Assembly (NCBI GenBank): GCA_029939445.1
Contig: JAOZSY010000036.1
Coordinates: forward strand, 1-15,179
Source: Bacteroidales bacterium
GTDB lineage: Bacteria > Bacteroidota > Bacteroidia > Bacteroidales > UBA1556
Direction: 5' to 3'
DNA: 15,179 nt
The notes below the pieces were generated by a model that saw nothing but the letters and a program-made list of their open reading frames with translations, was not told the origin of the DNA and did no database searches. Both the position numbers and the translations under genes were made by a program. Numbering within the stretch: position 1 is the stretch's first letter; each line of letters starts with the position of its first letter. This document shows, in pieces, positions 13,685 to 15,179 of the stretch.

Positions 13685-14644
13685 TTGTTATATAGACTGT
13701 TAATAATATTTGTAATTATCCTGTTTGGCTTTGCTCCTAAGTCAGATAGAAAAAAAGTGGAATTCCATAATTTGCCTTATGGAACTATCCCTTTATCAGA
13801 TAGTTTATATATTGATAAACAGCCAATAAAAGTATATGATTATTTAGAGTTTTTAGCAGATATACGTCGTTCTTATTCTCCAGGATTACGCGACACATTA
13901 CATAAGCTTCCAATATTTGGTTTAAATGCTGAGGATCTTAAGCAAGTATATGCTTCTTTACCAATGGATAGTATTTACTATAAAGATATGCTTACTAGAA
14001 TTTGGAAAACTGTTGGTAATGATAAGCATATATACGAGGTTGATCATCGACTAACTAGGTCTTCTTTCTATCATTATCCAATGGTAAATATTAATCCTCG
14101 ACAAATAAAAGAGTATTGCAAATGGCGTACAGATAAAGTTAAGTTGAATTATGCTATACAATGCAAAACTTTAAACCAAAGAAAAAAGTATCCCATTAAT
14201 TTTGTTTATAGGGTTGTAGAAAGAAAAGAATGGGAGAAGGCTATGGGTATATTTTTTGAAGATGTGGTTAAGATTAAAACTATAAAAAGAAATCCTGTAA
14301 TTAGTAATTTGGCTAGCCCGTATGATAGTAAAAAGGGTAAAAAATTCTGTTATGAATCAGAAAATGCAGCAGAGTATCTTAAAGGTGGTATTATTACCAT
14401 TGGTTTTAACTGGATTGATGAGGCAGGAATAGGTGATGTTAGCTATATGGCTTTTGAAAAGACAACTGACTGGATTACGTTTCGTTGTATGTGCGAAATT
14501 AAAGCTGATACCATTAATAAACCAATATCTGTTGCTGCTGCTCCCCAAAAAGAAGAAAAACAGCTTAAGAAGAAAGTAAAGAAAGAGAAAGAAGTTAGTG
14601 GTATTAAATCAGAAAAAGCTAAGAAAAAGCAAAAGAAACGATAG
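13685..14644 (+). CDS. Secreted degenerate SUMF1/FGE-like protein (GldJ/GldK-like fold) with a very basic C-terminal tail
   Basis: The protein appears to be a distant relative of formylglycine-generating-enzyme-like proteins, a fold also used non-catalytically by the gliding and type IX secretion lipoproteins GldJ and GldK. Residues 1-17 form a hydrophobic export signal or N-terminal anchor without a lipobox Cys. Weak family landmarks occur in order: YIDKQPIKVYDYLEFL (42-57), YPMVNINPRQIKEYCKWRTDKV (131-152), YRVVERKEWEKAM in place of YRLPTEAEWEYA (175-187), ENAAEYL in place of GNVAEW (226-232), and ITFRCMC in place of a GFRC end (264-270). Many canonical Gly and Trp residues are missing, so catalysis is unlikely. 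Residues 289-319 are extremely Lys-rich. The start is TTG at 13685, since no ATG precedes the signal sequence after the stop at 13652-13654. It ends three bases before the convergent acyltransferase gene. Confidence 0.7.
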   Translation: MLYRLLIIFVIILFGFAPKSDRKKVEFHNLPYGTIPLSDSLYIDKQPIKVYDYLEFLADIRRSYSPGLRDTLHKLPIFGLNAEDLKQVYASLPMDSIYYKDMLTRIWKTVGNDKHIYEVDHRLTRSSFYHYPMVNINPRQIKEYCKWRTDKVKLNYAIQCKTLNQRKKYPINFVYRVVERKEWEKAMGIFFEDVVKIKTIKRNPVISNLASPYDSKKGKKFCYESENAAEYLKGGIITIGFNWIDEAGIGDVSYMAFEKTTDWITFRCMCEIKADTINKPISVAAAPQKEEKQLKKKVKKEKEVSGIKSEKAKKKQKKR

Positions 14645-14647
14645 CTA

Positions 14648-15179
14648 CTAACTCATTACCTTTATAAGTATCTTATCTATATTATCTTTCTTTGCCAAAT
14701 ACTCATTTTGTACTTTCGATTTTATTAATTTCCAGAAAATAAGCTTAGTTTTAAAATCATTTAAGTTATAACGATATTTATTCGCAAATAAAGCTGTTAA
14801 TGGTAATAAAACTAGGTAAATAAGTGCCCATTGTCCATTTCCACTAATTGCCCACAAAATAGCAGCTTGTATAGGATATATTACGAATGTAAGTAATAGA
14901 GAAACTACCGATTTTATGGAAGTATGAAATTGCTTATCTTTTACATTTACAAGAAATTTCATTAGTAGTTTGTAGTAAATAGCATTATTAATAAAAGCAA
15001 AAATAAATATTGGTAAACCAAGCAGGAATAGCAAAGAATTATATATTATGCTGATAAAAGAGATTGGTTTTTTAGTATCAATTGTACTAATTCCTTTTTT
15101 ATTACAAAAAGTATTAAACTGATTAAATGCTGTGTCTAAGTTACTTATACTATTATCTTGATCAATAAAGTAATTTTTT
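14648..15179 (-). CDS. C-terminal part of a membrane glycerolipid acyltransferase (PlsC-like, Bacteroidota type); N-terminus outside the window
   Basis: The reading frame stays open from the stop at 14648 to the window edge, giving at least 176 residues with no reliable start inside, so this is a partial gene. Two or three hydrophobic segments are visible: FISIIYNSLLFLLGLPIFIFAFINNAIYYKL, then SVVSLLLTFVIYPIQAAILWAISG, then WALIYLVLLPLTALFANKY (each named here only by its ends in the chain). GLPIFIFAFINN, KDKQFHTSIK and LPLTALFANKYRYN resemble the tail that follows the catalytic domain in Bacteroidota 1-acylglycerol-3-phosphate / glycerol-3-phosphate acyltransferases. The catalytic HxxxxD motif would lie in the missing N-terminal part, so the enzyme call rests on resemblance of the tail alone. 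Confidence 0.62.
   Translation of the reverse strand, partial: KNYFIDQDNSISNLDTAFNQFNTFCNKKGISTIDTKKPISFISIIYNSLLFLLGLPIFIFAFINNAIYYKLLMKFLVNVKDKQFHTSIKSVVSLLLTFVIYPIQAAILWAISGNGQWALIYLVLLPLTALFANKYRYNLNDFKTKLIFWKLIKSKVQNEYLAKKDNIDKILIKVMS

Noticed and set aside
1..15179. CRISPR arrays, tRNA/rRNA genes, insertion sequences, phage genes or riboswitches
   Set aside because: No regularly spaced direct repeats, cloverleaf-like segments, transposase or integrase sequence, or long structured leaders were found; intergenic gaps are all under 300 bases.

Overview
The window looks like chromosomal DNA of a very AT-rich member of the Bacteroidota (roughly 30 % G+C by eye; lineage below phylum not resolved). 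The evidence is the gene content: a Skp/OmpH-family lipoprotein, the SQSP-type FabI, a TPR-PD40 envelope giant, an exported MsrB-MsrA fusion, a GldJ/GldK-like SUMF1 relative and the C-terminal part of a Bacteroidota-style acyltransferase. It is supported by promoter-like TAnnTTTG boxes, weak or absent Shine-Dalgarno sequences and several TTG starts. No tRNA, rRNA, CRISPR array, insertion sequence or phage gene was seen, and no gap between genes exceeds 300 bases.

Left part (1-2479): three plus-strand genes encode an OmpH/Skp-like lipoprotein, a small MORN/YwqK-type repeat lipoprotein and the enoyl-ACP reductase FabI. A strong hairpin terminator closes this block, and a promoter-like sequence follows it.

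Centre (2480-9016): one 6.5-kb gene encodes a secreted 2178-residue protein. From the N-terminus it has a signal peptide, TPR helices, PD40 propeller blades, about 1,400 residues of charged and partly Asn/Ser-rich helical or low-complexity sequence, and three SPOR-like domains. It resembles a PorE-type protein whose OmpA anchor has been replaced by a triple SPOR anchor. It is the most interesting object in the window; its function is unknown.

Right part (9017-15179): compact genes in alternating orientation. An exported methionine sulfoxide reductase MsrB-MsrA fusion converges on a glycosyltransferase-miaA pair. Divergent from the glycosyltransferase is a macro-domain hydrolase, whose stop codon overlaps that of a convergent short-chain dehydrogenase. 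Divergent from the dehydrogenase is a secreted degenerate SUMF1-like protein with a very basic tail, which converges on an acyltransferase gene cut by the window edge. Several products act on the envelope (OmpH-like protein, giant protein, MsrBA, glycosyltransferase, SUMF1-like protein, FabI and the acyltransferase). The others (MiaA, macro domain, SDR) are ordinary cytoplasmic enzymes, and no dedicated multi-gene system is evident.
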